Shown here: piece after piece, positions 1-8,050 of the stretch
Layout: the number at the start of each line of letters is the position of its first letter
Position numbering within the stretch: the stretch's first letter is position 1
From: Chryseobacterium limigenitum
Lineage (GTDB): Bacteria; Bacteroidota; Bacteroidia; Flavobacteriales; Weeksellaceae
Assembly: GCF_900114875.1 (NCBI RefSeq)
Contig: NZ_FPKW01000004.1
Span: forward strand, 186,001 to 250,000
DNA: 64,000 nt
Direction: 5' to 3'
The notes under the pieces: model-generated
What the model was told of the DNA's origin: nothing
The model's input: the letters and a program-made list of their open reading frames with translations, nothing else
Database searches by the model: none
Program-made: the position numbers and the translations under genes

Positions 1-357
1 ACCGTCGAGATTCGGGAAAAGCTTGAGAAATTTGAGAAGGAAAAGCAATTTCTAAAGAAAGGACTGAACGAAAAGGATGTTGCAGTAAAGCTTTCAACCA
101 ATTCCCATTATCTGTCAGTCTACATCAACGAACACAAAGGGATGAACTTCAACAAATATATAGCGGAGCTCAGGATCAATCATATTACCCATTTGCTAAA
201 TACCAATAATATGTATCTGCGTTTTACCATTGAGGCGTTAGCGAAGGAATGTGGCATTGCTTCCCGTCAAAATTTTTCCAACCTGTTCTATGATATCAAT
301 GGAATACGTCCGACAGACTACATCAAGAATAGGAAAAAAGAACTGGGGATCAGCTGA
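1..357 (+). CDS. AraC-family transcriptional regulator, C-terminal part (5' end outside window)
   Basis: The frame is open from base 1 to the TGA at 355-357, so the gene begins upstream of the window. The visible 118 residues read as an AraC-type DNA-binding domain: two helix-turn-helix units, with the typical second-unit pattern around 'IEALAKECGIASRQNFSNLFYDINGIRP' in split form (IEALAKECG, then RQNFSNLFY, then GIRPTDYIK). A charged, probably helical linker (residues 1-20) precedes it. The sensor domain cannot be seen, so the signal is unknown. It lies just before rteC; in Bacteroidota conjugative elements regulators commonly sit next to the rte genes, so a role in controlling the element is plausible but inferred. 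Confidence 0.8.
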   Translation, partial: TVEIREKLEKFEKEKQFLKKGLNEKDVAVKLSTNSHYLSVYINEHKGMNFNKYIAELRINHITHLLNTNNMYLRFTIEALAKECGIASRQNFSNLFYDINGIRPTDYIKNRKKELGIS

Positions 358-403
358 TTGTCGCATGAATACACGAAATTTTGTAAATTTCTAAAAAAAG
401 GAC

Positions 404-1249
404 ATGGTAACAAAAGCTATTTTTAGAAAAATCACAAAATTACATTACGATTTAGAACTGAAGATCAATGAGGTGTATGACGACGATGAAGATATGGTAA
501 AGGTTGCAGAGAAATCCCTGCTTCTCATAGATGAATGTATCAGAAAATTAAAAGAAATAATCTCGATACATTATTTTGAGAATATCGCTGAAGAGGTTTA
601 CTTTTTTAGGAAATTAAAACCTCAGTTCATCTCAAAGTTTATCTACTATTCCACAATATTGGACATTGAATCACATAAGCCCAGCGCTGGAAACAAGACC
701 TTGAAAAAATACTATGAGGCAGAGCAGGAGAAATTAAAATCCTTTTACATAGAGCATACAGAATTCTACAGTTACTACCGACGCGAGGCAACCTATCTTG
801 ATCATAAAATATTTATCAGAAATTCTTACGACCTTAAAATGAAATTATCATATGGCTTCTACAATTTCGATACGAGCTTTACCACTTCTCACGATCATCT
901 GATCGCAAGATTCCTCGCCAGCCAGCAATTGGACAACTATTTAAAAAAGCAGCTTGAAAACTTAAGTGATCAAGGCAGTACTAAAACTTTGTCACCATTG
1001 GTATGGTCTGCGTCCAAGGTAGGCTTGATCGAGCTCGTGTACGGCCTATATCAGATGCGCTGTTTCAATGGGGGGAATGTTGAACTCAGTGAGGTCATCA
1101 AATTCGTGGAGAGATCTCTGGACACGGACCTGGGCAATTTCCACAAAACGATATTCGAGATCAGGAACCGCAAACAGGGTCCAACGAAATTTTTGCATCT
1201 GGTCAGTGATCATCTCGATCAGCACTTCCTGAACACTGAAGGTGAGTGA
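404..1249 (+). CDS. rteC: RteC-like regulator of conjugative element excision/transfer
   Basis: The 281-residue, mostly helical protein matches the RteC family as I know it: an N-terminal coiled region, a central 'YYRREATYLDHKIF' stretch and a C-terminal 'SPLVWSASKVGLIELVYGL' helix followed by a conserved 'FHKTIFEIRNRKQGPTKFL' segment. In CTnDOT, RteC acts downstream of RteA/RteB and activates excision genes; that is family knowledge, not shown here. It starts 46 bases after the AraC-type gene on the same strand and is convergent with mobC. No rteA or rteB is visible, so the upstream signal may come through the AraC-type protein instead. Confidence in the family is good, in the exact target low. 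Confidence 0.85.
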   Translation: MVTKAIFRKITKLHYDLELKINEVYDDDEDMVKVAEKSLLLIDECIRKLKEIISIHYFENIAEEVYFFRKLKPQFISKFIYYSTILDIESHKPSAGNKTLKKYYEAEQEKLKSFYIEHTEFYSYYRREATYLDHKIFIRNSYDLKMKLSYGFYNFDTSFTTSHDHLIARFLASQQLDNYLKKQLENLSDQGSTKTLSPLVWSASKVGLIELVYGLYQMRCFNGGNVELSEVIKFVERSLDTDLGNFHKTIFEIRNRKQGPTKFLHLVSDHLDQHFLNTEGE

Positions 1250-1281
1250 TTTTTTGAAAACCTTAACTGGTCTAACCCCAT

Positions 1282-3294
1282 TTAAGGTTTTCCTTGATCT
1301 TTATTGATCAGATGTTTTAGATCGGGATCATTTGAAATCCTTTCCATCTCATCACTGATAATCATTAGGATATCCGCCTTAATATTCTTATAGTTGGCTG
1401 TGATTTCTTCCTGCATGCGATCATGTCCCTCCTTATCAACAAATGAGCAGATCTGAGGTATTCTTTGATAATTCTTTTCCTCTGAAGAAAGTTTAACGGT
1501 GTCAATGACGATCTCCGAATGGAAAATTTTCTGTTCTATTCTTTCATCGAAATTGTCGGAAACCGCCCCAACAAAAACGCCCTGTGTCAATGTTGAGATC
1601 TTAGAGGCCGGGATCAGGCTGTCCAATTGTGTGGAAATGGATGTTGAAGTGTCATTCCTGTTGATGGAGATGCTTTGCCTTTTTTGTAAGACCTTGCCAA
1701 ATCTCTCTGACAGGGCTTTTGCCGTTTCCCCAACCACCTGTCCGCTGAAAATATTCCCAACGGTGTTCTGGATCACTTTGCTTTCCTTATCGCCATAGTC
1801 CCTGGTCAACTGTGAAAAATCCTGAAACCCAAGACATACAGAGACCTTATTGCTTCTGGCCGTTGCGATCAGATTATCCAGTCCTCTAAAATAGATGGTG
1901 GGCAGCTCATCAATGATCACCGAACTCTTGAGCTGCCCCTTTTTATTGATCAGTTTGACAATTCTTGAATTATAAAGTCCCAGAGCTGCTGAATAGATGT
2001 TCTGTCGGTCAGGATTATTGCCTACACACAAAATTTTCGGTTCTTTGGGATTATTAATATCCAATGAGAAATCATCCCCGGTCATCACCCAATAGAGTTG
2101 GGGGGAGATCATTCGTGACAAAGGGATCTTTGCCGAGGCTATTTGTCCCTGCAGCTGATCCTGTGCTCCTCCCTGCCAGGCATCCATAAAAGGGGAGAGG
2201 TAGTTTTCCAGTTCGGAATAGGAGGTAAGGATCGTAAATACATCCTCATACTTCTTATTAAGCAGTTCGATCGCGTGTGGAAAAGTGCAGTATTTACCAC
2301 CCTCATAAATTTTCAAAAACCAAATGATCGCAGCCAAAAGGATGATCGGGCTTTCCACGAAGAAGTCGCCCTGCTTTTGGATCCAACTCCGGTTAAGATT
2401 CAGCATTATGGTGTAGGCTGCTTCATAAGCATCAGAGATATCCGTCATGAAAACAGGATTTAAAGGATTACACCGGTGGCTTCTCCTTGGATCATCAAAG
2501 TTAATAATGTAAAATTTAGGTTTTGTTTGATAGCCTTCAGAATGATGTAACAGATGGTTGTAAGCAATGGTTGAAAGGTCGTCGAACTTAAAATCGTAGA
2601 TGTACATTGAGAATCCTTTTTCAATATGCTGTTTTATAAAATTGTTGACCACAGCGAATGATTTCCCTGATCCCGGTGTACCCAGGACAATAGTGGCGCG
2701 AAAAGGATTGACGACATTGATCCATCCTTGATGCCATCTGCCCTGATAATAAAACTTGGTTGCCAGATTGACGGAATACTCGTTGTAAATCAGTTTGGTC
2801 TCCTGTTGGAAACTTTCATTTTCGCTGTTGAAGACATCATCCATTAAATTGTGTTTCAAAAGGCGGCTCATCCAAACACCAGCCATCATCAAGAAAATAT
2901 AACCCGAACCAGTTGACAGCATATATAAAGGAGTCACAAATTCCGATGACAGTTTTACAAGAGGGGTGCTAAAGAAGAATAATAAAATGCCCAAACCTAA
3001 AGCAACAAATATCTTCTGCCATGTGATCTTTTCACTTTTTACACCTTTGGTGCCAAGACAGCTCAGACTTAACAATAGAACTGCAAAAAGTTTCGAATAC
3101 AATGGTCTGCTGAATAAACCTGCTGTCCGGTCAAAGTTTTGAAGAATCTTATTGACCAGCTCTGAAGACCATCCTTGATCATTGAAAAAGCTGTAGCAAT
3201 ACCAATACAAATGCATCAAAACCAAAATAACACTGACCGTTCTCATAAATGCCATTATTTTGGCAAGTCCCCTCAAATCGTCTTCTCCCTGCAT
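1282..3294 (-). CDS. mobC: Type IV coupling protein (MobC/TraG/VirD4-like)
   Basis: This 670-residue inner-membrane ATPase is expected to bring the relaxase-DNA complex to the mating channel. The N-terminal 140 residues hold several hydrophobic segments (around 14-36, 62-80, 88-110 and 120-142). A Walker A motif, GTPGSGKS, lies at residues 205-212, and the body carries the 'SVIIDELPTIYFRGLDNLIATARSNKVSVCLGFQD' type Walker B/sensor region of the VirD4 family (shown here split: VIIDELP, then ATARSNKVS). Its length fits MobC proteins of Bacteroidota ICEs. It is last in the leftward mobA-mobB-mobC group, although a 544-base gap containing a short opposite-strand gene separates it from mobB. The tail past residue 600 is charged and may contact the relaxosome. 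Confidence 0.93.
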   Translation of the reverse strand: MQGEDDLRGLAKIMAFMRTVSVILVLMHLYWYCYSFFNDQGWSSELVNKILQNFDRTAGLFSRPLYSKLFAVLLLSLSCLGTKGVKSEKITWQKIFVALGLGILLFFFSTPLVKLSSEFVTPLYMLSTGSGYIFLMMAGVWMSRLLKHNLMDDVFNSENESFQQETKLIYNEYSVNLATKFYYQGRWHQGWINVVNPFRATIVLGTPGSGKSFAVVNNFIKQHIEKGFSMYIYDFKFDDLSTIAYNHLLHHSEGYQTKPKFYIINFDDPRRSHRCNPLNPVFMTDISDAYEAAYTIMLNLNRSWIQKQGDFFVESPIILLAAIIWFLKIYEGGKYCTFPHAIELLNKKYEDVFTILTSYSELENYLSPFMDAWQGGAQDQLQGQIASAKIPLSRMISPQLYWVMTGDDFSLDINNPKEPKILCVGNNPDRQNIYSAALGLYNSRIVKLINKKGQLKSSVIIDELPTIYFRGLDNLIATARSNKVSVCLGFQDFSQLTRDYGDKESKVIQNTVGNIFSGQVVGETAKALSERFGKVLQKRQSISINRNDTSTSISTQLDSLIPASKISTLTQGVFVGAVSDNFDERIEQKIFHSEIVIDTVKLSSEEKNYQRIPQICSFVDKEGHDRMQEEITANYKNIKADILMIISDEMERISNDPDLKHLINKDQGKP

Positions 3295-3478
3295 ATTGTT
3301 TTTTTTTAATGTGCGGTATGAATATAAAGGTCATGTCGTCCGGTTATGGAAAATGGCATTTATCTGCTCTTGATGTCGGTGTTTGGCCATAAAAAATAAA
3401 ACTTAAGATAATTACGGAAAACCGCATAATGGCTTACATAGAATATCTTAATTTTAATCAACTTTAAATAAATATATT

Positions 3479-3766
3479 ATGAATGAATTTGACGAAAATG
3501 ATTTAGTCAATAAAGACTATGAAAACACTACAACACAGGGGGACAATCCTGATTATACAGCAATTCGTGACAGAGAGCGCGTGAATAAAAAAGAACGTTA
3601 TGAGGTTGTTTATTTCTGCAATGCTTTTGTAAAAGGATATCAAGTACCAAAAACGAAAGAGAGTTTTCAGAAAGTCGAAAAAATACTAAGACTTCCTCAG
3701 GCCAGCAATATAGTGATGAGAGAAGAGCTGAAAAATTTTGTTGCTCAAAATTGGAATAAGATTTAG
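3479..3766 (+). CDS. Small hypothetical protein in the mobilisation region
   Basis: A 95-residue acidic-then-basic protein, transcribed opposite to the flanking mob genes. I do not recognise a family. The first 35 residues are rich in Asp, Asn and Glu and look disordered; residues 40-95 look helical ('EVVYFCNAFVKGYQVPKT' followed by 'VEKILRLPQASNIVMREELKNFV'). There is no signal peptide or membrane segment. An A+T-rich leader of about 180 bases separates it from mobC. The position between mobC and mobB is typical for small accessory or orphan genes of such elements, so it may be element-encoded cargo or a regulator. Coding status rests on length and plausible composition only. Confidence 0.6.
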   Translation: MNEFDENDLVNKDYENTTTQGDNPDYTAIRDRERVNKKERYEVVYFCNAFVKGYQVPKTKESFQKVEKILRLPQASNIVMREELKNFVAQNWNKI

Positions 3767-3838
3767 CTAAATAACAGAACTAAAGTAGGTACTATCGATT
3801 AATTTCATTGCAATATAATCGTAGTACCGATTTTATCT

Positions 3839-5125
3839 TTATTGCCCTCTTCTACGTTTTTTCCTCTTCCTTATCATATCTGTAAAATGCTCTTCCTCAT
3901 AATTGTTGTTAGGCGATCCAGGTATCAATATACCCAGTGTTTCAATAAAAATGTCACTATATTGTTCAGAATCGTTGAGAAAGTCCAAGTGACGATCAAA
4001 TTCTTCAGCAGGTTGATTTTCATTGGTTGGCTGCGATTTTTTTGTTTGCATTTGATCAGGTATTTCAATTTCCGGTCTAATGTTATTATTCCAATAATCA
4101 TTAAAATTATTAGCAGAAAACTCCTTCCCCAATCTTGACCCGTTCAATACCGTTCTTGATCGGTGATCAATAAAAGTGATTCCATAGATCCTGCCGTTTT
4201 CATTTTTTCGGAAAACAGTATCAATTCCCTCTTTTTTCAATTTCTTTTTAAATGTTTGCTCATCTTTTGAAGAATGATGAGCTTCAGTGATTGATCTTTT
4301 CAAATTTTGTTTGACGAGTTGATCATTGCTTTTGTTTTTACAAGCAGTGAAGTGTTTTTGGAGAGCATCTATTCCTGCATTTTTCCCGAACAAAGAAGAT
4401 TTAAAGGGATTTCCAGCCTTTTTTCCTTGGTCATCTAAAGGAAAATAAAGCAATCCTCTTTTTAATTGACCTTGTAATTCTCCCTCCACTTTCTCGACAG
4501 TGATATTAAATAGTGAAAGCAGCGCATTATATTCCCCTAACGATTGAAATTGGTAGTAGGAGGGTATATGTCGTATTACCGATGCAATCTGACTTTTGAT
4601 ATCTCCAGATTTATAATCGATTGGTCGAAAGATCTTTTGATTTTGCTGAGACTGTTTCTCAACTGCGGATATAAGACCGAATTTCTTCTCCAGTTCCCGG
4701 CAGACTTTCATCGAACGGATCTTTTCAAATTGATCAGAGATCTTTTTTCCTTCTTCATCTACACAGACTGAAACAATATGGATATGGCTGCGGTCAATAT
4801 CGGTATGCTTGAACACAATGAAAGGCTGGTCGCCATAACCCATTTCATTCATATACTGCTCAGCTATATCTCTATATTGCTCGTCAGAGACCTCGTCTTT
4901 AGGATCAGGATTAAGGGAAATATGAAGCGTATGTTTTTCGGTATTTCGGTTCGCCACCAGGTAAGGCTCAAATGATCTCGCTAATTGAGCAACAGAATAC
5001 TTCCCGTCAGCTGTTTCAATCATTTTATTGGTCATTAGAATTTCTCCCTTATCCTGTTCCATTTTTGAATTATTATAGGACAGTGTGCCAAAAAGATTAC
5101 TGCTTCTTCCAATTTTTGCGATCAT
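3839..5125 (-). CDS. mobB: Relaxase MobB (mobilisation nuclease)
   Basis: This relaxase would nick one strand at oriT and lead it into the recipient. I chose the ATG at 5125 because the protein then begins MIAKIGRSSNLFGTLSYNNSK, the usual relaxase start, and because the stop codon of mobA lies one base upstream (TAA-T-ATG), a sign of translational coupling. An upstream in-frame ATG at 5158 would add 11 residues. The metal-binding histidines are visible as H107, H114 and H116 in 'KHTDIDRSHIHIVSV'; Tyr17 in the N-terminal 'GTLSYNN' is a candidate nucleophile. The C-terminal 200 residues are lysine-rich and end in an Arg/Lys run. Its length (428 residues) fits Bacteroidota MobB proteins. Confidence 0.92.
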   Translation of the reverse strand: MIAKIGRSSNLFGTLSYNNSKMEQDKGEILMTNKMIETADGKYSVAQLARSFEPYLVANRNTEKHTLHISLNPDPKDEVSDEQYRDIAEQYMNEMGYGDQPFIVFKHTDIDRSHIHIVSVCVDEEGKKISDQFEKIRSMKVCRELEKKFGLISAVEKQSQQNQKIFRPIDYKSGDIKSQIASVIRHIPSYYQFQSLGEYNALLSLFNITVEKVEGELQGQLKRGLLYFPLDDQGKKAGNPFKSSLFGKNAGIDALQKHFTACKNKSNDQLVKQNLKRSITEAHHSSKDEQTFKKKLKKEGIDTVFRKNENGRIYGITFIDHRSRTVLNGSRLGKEFSANNFNDYWNNNIRPEIEIPDQMQTKKSQPTNENQPAEEFDRHLDFLNDSEQYSDIFIETLGILIPGSPNNNYEEEHFTDMIRKRKKRRRGQ

Positions 5126-5126
5126 A

Positions 5127-5564
5127 TTACTCCGGATTTTTAAAATGTTTTTGATCAAATTCTTCTGTCAACTGCATGACTTTTTTAAAGATATCGACCA
5201 TTTCCAAGGTCTGTTTTTCCAATTTATAGAGGATAGCCGCTGCTTTTTTCTCTGAAAAATTAGTGTATAACAGTTTAACCATCTGATTATAATTGACCCC
5301 AACAGCCCGAAACTGGCTGTGAAATGAGGTCAATCGCATATAGAAATCCACCGTTCCCTTATCCACTTTAATGGTCTTGATCGTCTTTTCGAAAATGCAG
5401 GATGTTATAAAATGGGCTTTCACTTTCATTCCCGACTGATCAAAAAGTTCAAGAAAGCGGGAATGTTCCTGCTCATTAAATGAGATCGTATATCGAATCT
5501 TGGCAGGATCCGCCTTTGGACGGCGTCCTGTCTTTTTCTGTGGTTTACCATTATGATCATTCAT
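5127..5564 (-). CDS. mobA: Relaxosome accessory protein MobA
   Basis: This protein is predicted to bind oriT and help MobB cleave it. The likely start is the ATG at 5564 (or the adjacent one at 5567), giving a 145-residue protein beginning MNDHNGKPQKKTGRRPKADP, the usual N-terminus of this family. The longer open frame to 5723 would translate through the oriT-like hairpin and is rejected. A 'RRPKADPAKIRYTISFNEQEHSRFLELF' type segment (split: RRPKADPAK, IRYTISFNEQEHSRFL) suggests a ribbon-helix-helix-like DNA-binding region, followed by helices around residues 70-135. The stop overlaps the mobB start region, so both are in one operon running away from the putative oriT. Confidence 0.85.
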   Translation of the reverse strand: MNDHNGKPQKKTGRRPKADPAKIRYTISFNEQEHSRFLELFDQSGMKVKAHFITSCIFEKTIKTIKVDKGTVDFYMRLTSFHSQFRAVGVNYNQMVKLLYTNFSEKKAAAILYKLEKQTLEMVDIFKKVMQLTEEFDQKHFKNPE

Positions 5565-5589
5565 CATCTGTCCAATTAAATTTACAAAA

Positions 5590-5700
5590 CATCGACTTCG
5601 GAGATCGTTTTCTGCCCCCTGCAAGGGCAAGTTGTTTTGAGCATCCGAAAACGTTTCGAGATGCTCAAAACACAACTTGCCCCTTTCGGGTGAAAGGATA
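5590..5700. other. Putative origin of transfer (oriT) with long inverted repeat
   Basis: Directly upstream of mobA is a strong inverted repeat. The left arm at 5625-5645 (GGGCAAGTTGTTTTGAGCATC) pairs with 5660-5682, which matches it except for a two-base CA bulge. The loop is 14 bases and includes CGAAAACGTTTCG-like symmetric sequence. A second short G+C-rich segment, CCCCTTTCGGGTGAAAGG, follows on the right. In this element family oriT lies next to mobA, so position and structure agree with a nic/oriT region. It could instead be a terminator or operator for mobA. The nic site cannot be named from sequence alone. Confidence 0.6.
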
Positions 5701-6225
5701 AAGCTATAATAGAATAGATTCAATCCAGTAGTACAGGCTCTTCCTATGTGAAAAGATTTAGAGCATTAACCCATTCAATCACCCTTTGACAAAGTAAACC
5801 ACAATGCTTCACAGATTCTCTGATGTTCATAAGGCCAAACAAATCCATTGCGAGTCAAAGACAACCACTTAGAAGTTGAGTGCAGCCGGATGTTATTTAT
5901 TTGTACCAGAATGTCGGCAGGGCTGAGGTATGGCAAAATCGTTTGAGTTCTTGAAGGCAGGCATTCCAACTTTCCAGACGTCAGTCAGAATATCCGGAAT
6001 GCAATAGCACTAGATAAAGATCAGTCAGGCATTCCAACCTGATGGAAGTACAGGATCCTTTCAGGAAAGACCCACTGACTGATTGAATTCTGGTCCTACA
6101 GTTGGAAGTCAGATATGCTTTCAATTGCCTAAGATTGCAGGAAAGCTGGATGTGATTCGAGCCTGCCAGCCAGCTGTCACTTTAGAAGTATCGTTAACCA
6201 ATGTTCAACAAAAAAGTCAAAAAAA
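5700..6225. repeat. Gene-free stretch with repeated GCATTCC motifs upstream of parA
   Basis: No convincing gene lies between the oriT-like hairpin and parA. The stretch contains an exact direct repeat, CAGGCATTCCAAC, at 5958-5970 and 6026-6038. An inverted copy of its core, GGAATGC, is at 5996-6002, and a related GTTGGAA at 6100-6106. CAGTCAG occurs beside two of these. Because parA (a ParA ATPase) follows, the motifs could be a partition-like site or an operator for the tra operon; this is inference. The small minus-strand open frame at 5775-5969 does not look like a real protein. Confidence 0.45.
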
Positions 6226-6993
6226 ATGGAAACAAAAAAACAACCATTCATTATCGCCTTTTCCACTCAAAAGGGAGGAGTGGGAAAAAGTACCTTCACA
6301 GCACTGTTGGCAAGTATCCTTCATTACCGTTTAGGATATCAAGTCGCTGTGTTCGACTGTGACTTCCCACAGTACAGTTTGATACAGATGAGAGAGAGGG
6401 ACCTTAAAACAGTGATGCAGAATGAGATACTAAAAAAAATGGCTCATAAGCAATTTACAACCATCAATAAAAAAGCCTATCCTGTGTTCCAGAGCAAGAC
6501 CGATACGGTTTTGGAAGAGCTTGAAGCGTATGTTGATAATTCCGAAGTTGTACCGGATGTCGTTTTTCTTGATCTGCCCGGAACGGTCAATACGGCTGGT
6601 ATTTTGAGTACACTCGCCAATGTCCACTATATTTTTTCACCCATAACTGCGGATAGGATTGTCCTTGAAAGTACCCTGAGTTTTACGGATGTTCTGACCA
6701 ATATTCTGATGAAGAAAAAGCATACCGAGATCAAAAGCATACAGTTGTTTTGGAATCAGGTCGATGGTAGGGAGAAAACACCGCTGTATGAAAATTACAA
6801 TAAGGTGATCAAAGATCTGGGACTTCAATTGATGGAAACATCGATCACAGACAGTAAGAGATTTCGTAAAGAAGGGGAGACTGTCGCCAAAACCGTTTTC
6901 CGTTCAACACTATTACCGGCAGACCCCAAGTTGATGATGTTATGTAGGCTCGACCAGTTTATGGAGGAATTTTTAAGAATTGTAAAATTGTGA
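6226..6993 (+). CDS. traA: ParA-family ATPase (TraA of Bacteroidota conjugative elements)
   Basis: This 255-residue ParA/MinD-type P-loop ATPase has the deviant Walker A motif KGGVGKS at residues 16-22, a 'VAVFDCDFPQYSL' switch region and a 'VVPDVVFLDLPGTVN' Walker B segment. The start at 6226 gives METKKQPFIIAFSTQKGGVG, the expected N-terminus. In these ICEs the gene is first in the rightward transfer operon and is called traA; its role may be positioning or maintaining the element, but no partner site is proven. It runs straight into traB (4-base gap). The upstream direct repeats are candidate binding sites. The family call is firm; the cellular role is inferred. Confidence 0.92.
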   Translation: METKKQPFIIAFSTQKGGVGKSTFTALLASILHYRLGYQVAVFDCDFPQYSLIQMRERDLKTVMQNEILKKMAHKQFTTINKKAYPVFQSKTDTVLEELEAYVDNSEVVPDVVFLDLPGTVNTAGILSTLANVHYIFSPITADRIVLESTLSFTDVLTNILMKKKHTEIKSIQLFWNQVDGREKTPLYENYNKVIKDLGLQLMETSITDSKRFRKEGETVAKTVFRSTLLPADPKLMMLCRLDQFMEEFLRIVKL

Positions 6994-6997
6994 AAAG

Positions 6998-7393
6998 ATG
7001 GACAGTGATAAAAAGAACAATGAAGACAACAATATCGATGAACAATATTTGATGTCTATCATGGCTGGCAGCACAAAGAAGGAAACGCAGAATCATGAAC
7101 TTGATTCTGAAAAGGACAAGACGCCTGCGAAGCAAAAAACAAAGAACAAAAAAAGTACTGAAATCACCTATGCTGAGCAGTTTCTTACGCATCATACAAT
7201 GACCAAACGTGGTGATAAAAGTATCTATATTAGACCTGAATATCATGAAAGACTTTCACGGATCATCCAGATCATTGCCGAAGATCAGATCCCTTTATAT
7301 GCTTATCTCGATAACATTTTGGCGTACCATTTTGAAACGTTTGAAAAAGAGATCACCGATGATTTCAACAGCAAATACCGTCCAATCTTTTAA
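6998..7393 (+). CDS. traB: TraB-like protein (DUF3408)
   Basis: A 131-residue soluble protein with a Lys/Glu/Asp-rich first half (residues 1-55, probably disordered) and a folded C-terminal half. The C-terminal half contains 'SIYIRPEYHERLSRIIQIIAE' (split: SIYIRPEYHERL, SRIIQIIAE) and 'LYAYLDNILAYHFETFEKEI', the typical DUF3408 pattern. The basic strand-helix-helix layout resembles ribbon-helix-helix DNA-binding proteins, so it may act with the adjacent ParA ATPase like a ParB-type partner; that is inference. It is four bases after traA and eleven before the next gene, clearly within the same operon. Confidence 0.82.
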   Translation: MDSDKKNNEDNNIDEQYLMSIMAGSTKKETQNHELDSEKDKTPAKQKTKNKKSTEITYAEQFLTHHTMTKRGDKSIYIRPEYHERLSRIIQIIAEDQIPLYAYLDNILAYHFETFEKEITDDFNSKYRPIF

Positions 7394-7404
7394 TCTATCA
7401 TCTT

Positions 7405-8028
7405 ATGGAACAATTAATCATCATAGGGCTATTATTAGTTATCATCCTACTACTTTGGGATAGGAAATTTACAAATCAGCATCCAAAGGAAAAAAGTGCC
7501 GAAGCTCACCTAACTGTGCCCTCTATTATGGGAAAAACAAAGACAGAAGAAAGAAAGTTACAGCCATCTGATGCTGATCATAGCCAGAACAAATCTATCG
7601 TACTAAAAGCAAATAATTTTGATTCAGAAACCAAGGAGGAGGTATTTGAAAATACGGCTTCAAAGAAAGAACTTGACGAGATACTGGTCAAAAATAATGA
7701 TTGGGAAGACGAGGAAGAAGACTGGCAGTACCAGGATGATTCTAAAATAGAAAGCGGGTTTGCCACAGGGGTTACCTTTCAGGAATTGAGTACTGCGGGA
7801 CAGCTGCTTCAGCAAGATGTGCTGGAGCCTGACTTAGAGCAACAAGCAGTTCACATCATTCAGAAAATTCAGGGAACCGAGCTTTTTGATCTTTTAGAAA
7901 ATTCATTAGGTGATGCATCAAAGCGAGTTGCTAATTTGCTGAGCCAGAGTATTTCGAATGAAGATGATGAAATTTCTTTCAAGCGTAAAGATGATGCAGA
8001 TGGTTTTGATATCGGGAACTTCTTATAG
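7405..8028 (+). CDS. TraD-like conjugal transfer membrane protein
   Basis: This 207-residue protein has an N-terminal hydrophobic anchor (residues 3-20, 'QLIIIGLLLVIILLLW') and a long acidic body. The region at residues 85-110 is strongly acidic (a run of Asp/Glu with Trp), and a helical domain at 125-185 reads 'VTFQELSTAGQLLQQDV'. The layout fits the poorly characterised TraC/TraD proteins that follow TraA and TraB in Flavobacteriia ICEs. It is the last rightward gene before the tra order is broken by the opposite-strand nuclease-NTPase gene, whose end lies 22 bases away, so the two genes converge. Function in transfer is unproven. Confidence 0.65.
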   Translation: MEQLIIIGLLLVIILLLWDRKFTNQHPKEKSAEAHLTVPSIMGKTKTEERKLQPSDADHSQNKSIVLKANNFDSETKEEVFENTASKKELDEILVKNNDWEDEEEDWQYQDDSKIESGFATGVTFQELSTAGQLLQQDVLEPDLEQQAVHIIQKIQGTELFDLLENSLGDASKRVANLLSQSISNEDDEISFKRKDDADGFDIGNFL

Positions 8029-8050
8029 TTCCCGATTATTCTTTCTTTCT

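Noticed and set aside
5564..5723. N-terminal extension of MobA through the oriT-like hairpin
   Set aside because: The extra 53 residues come from the inverted repeat and are unlike MobA; the ATG at 5564 or 5567 gives the usual start.
5775..5969. A 64-residue minus-strand open frame upstream of parA
   Set aside because: Unusual composition, no recognised family, and it overlaps the direct repeat; more likely non-coding DNA.
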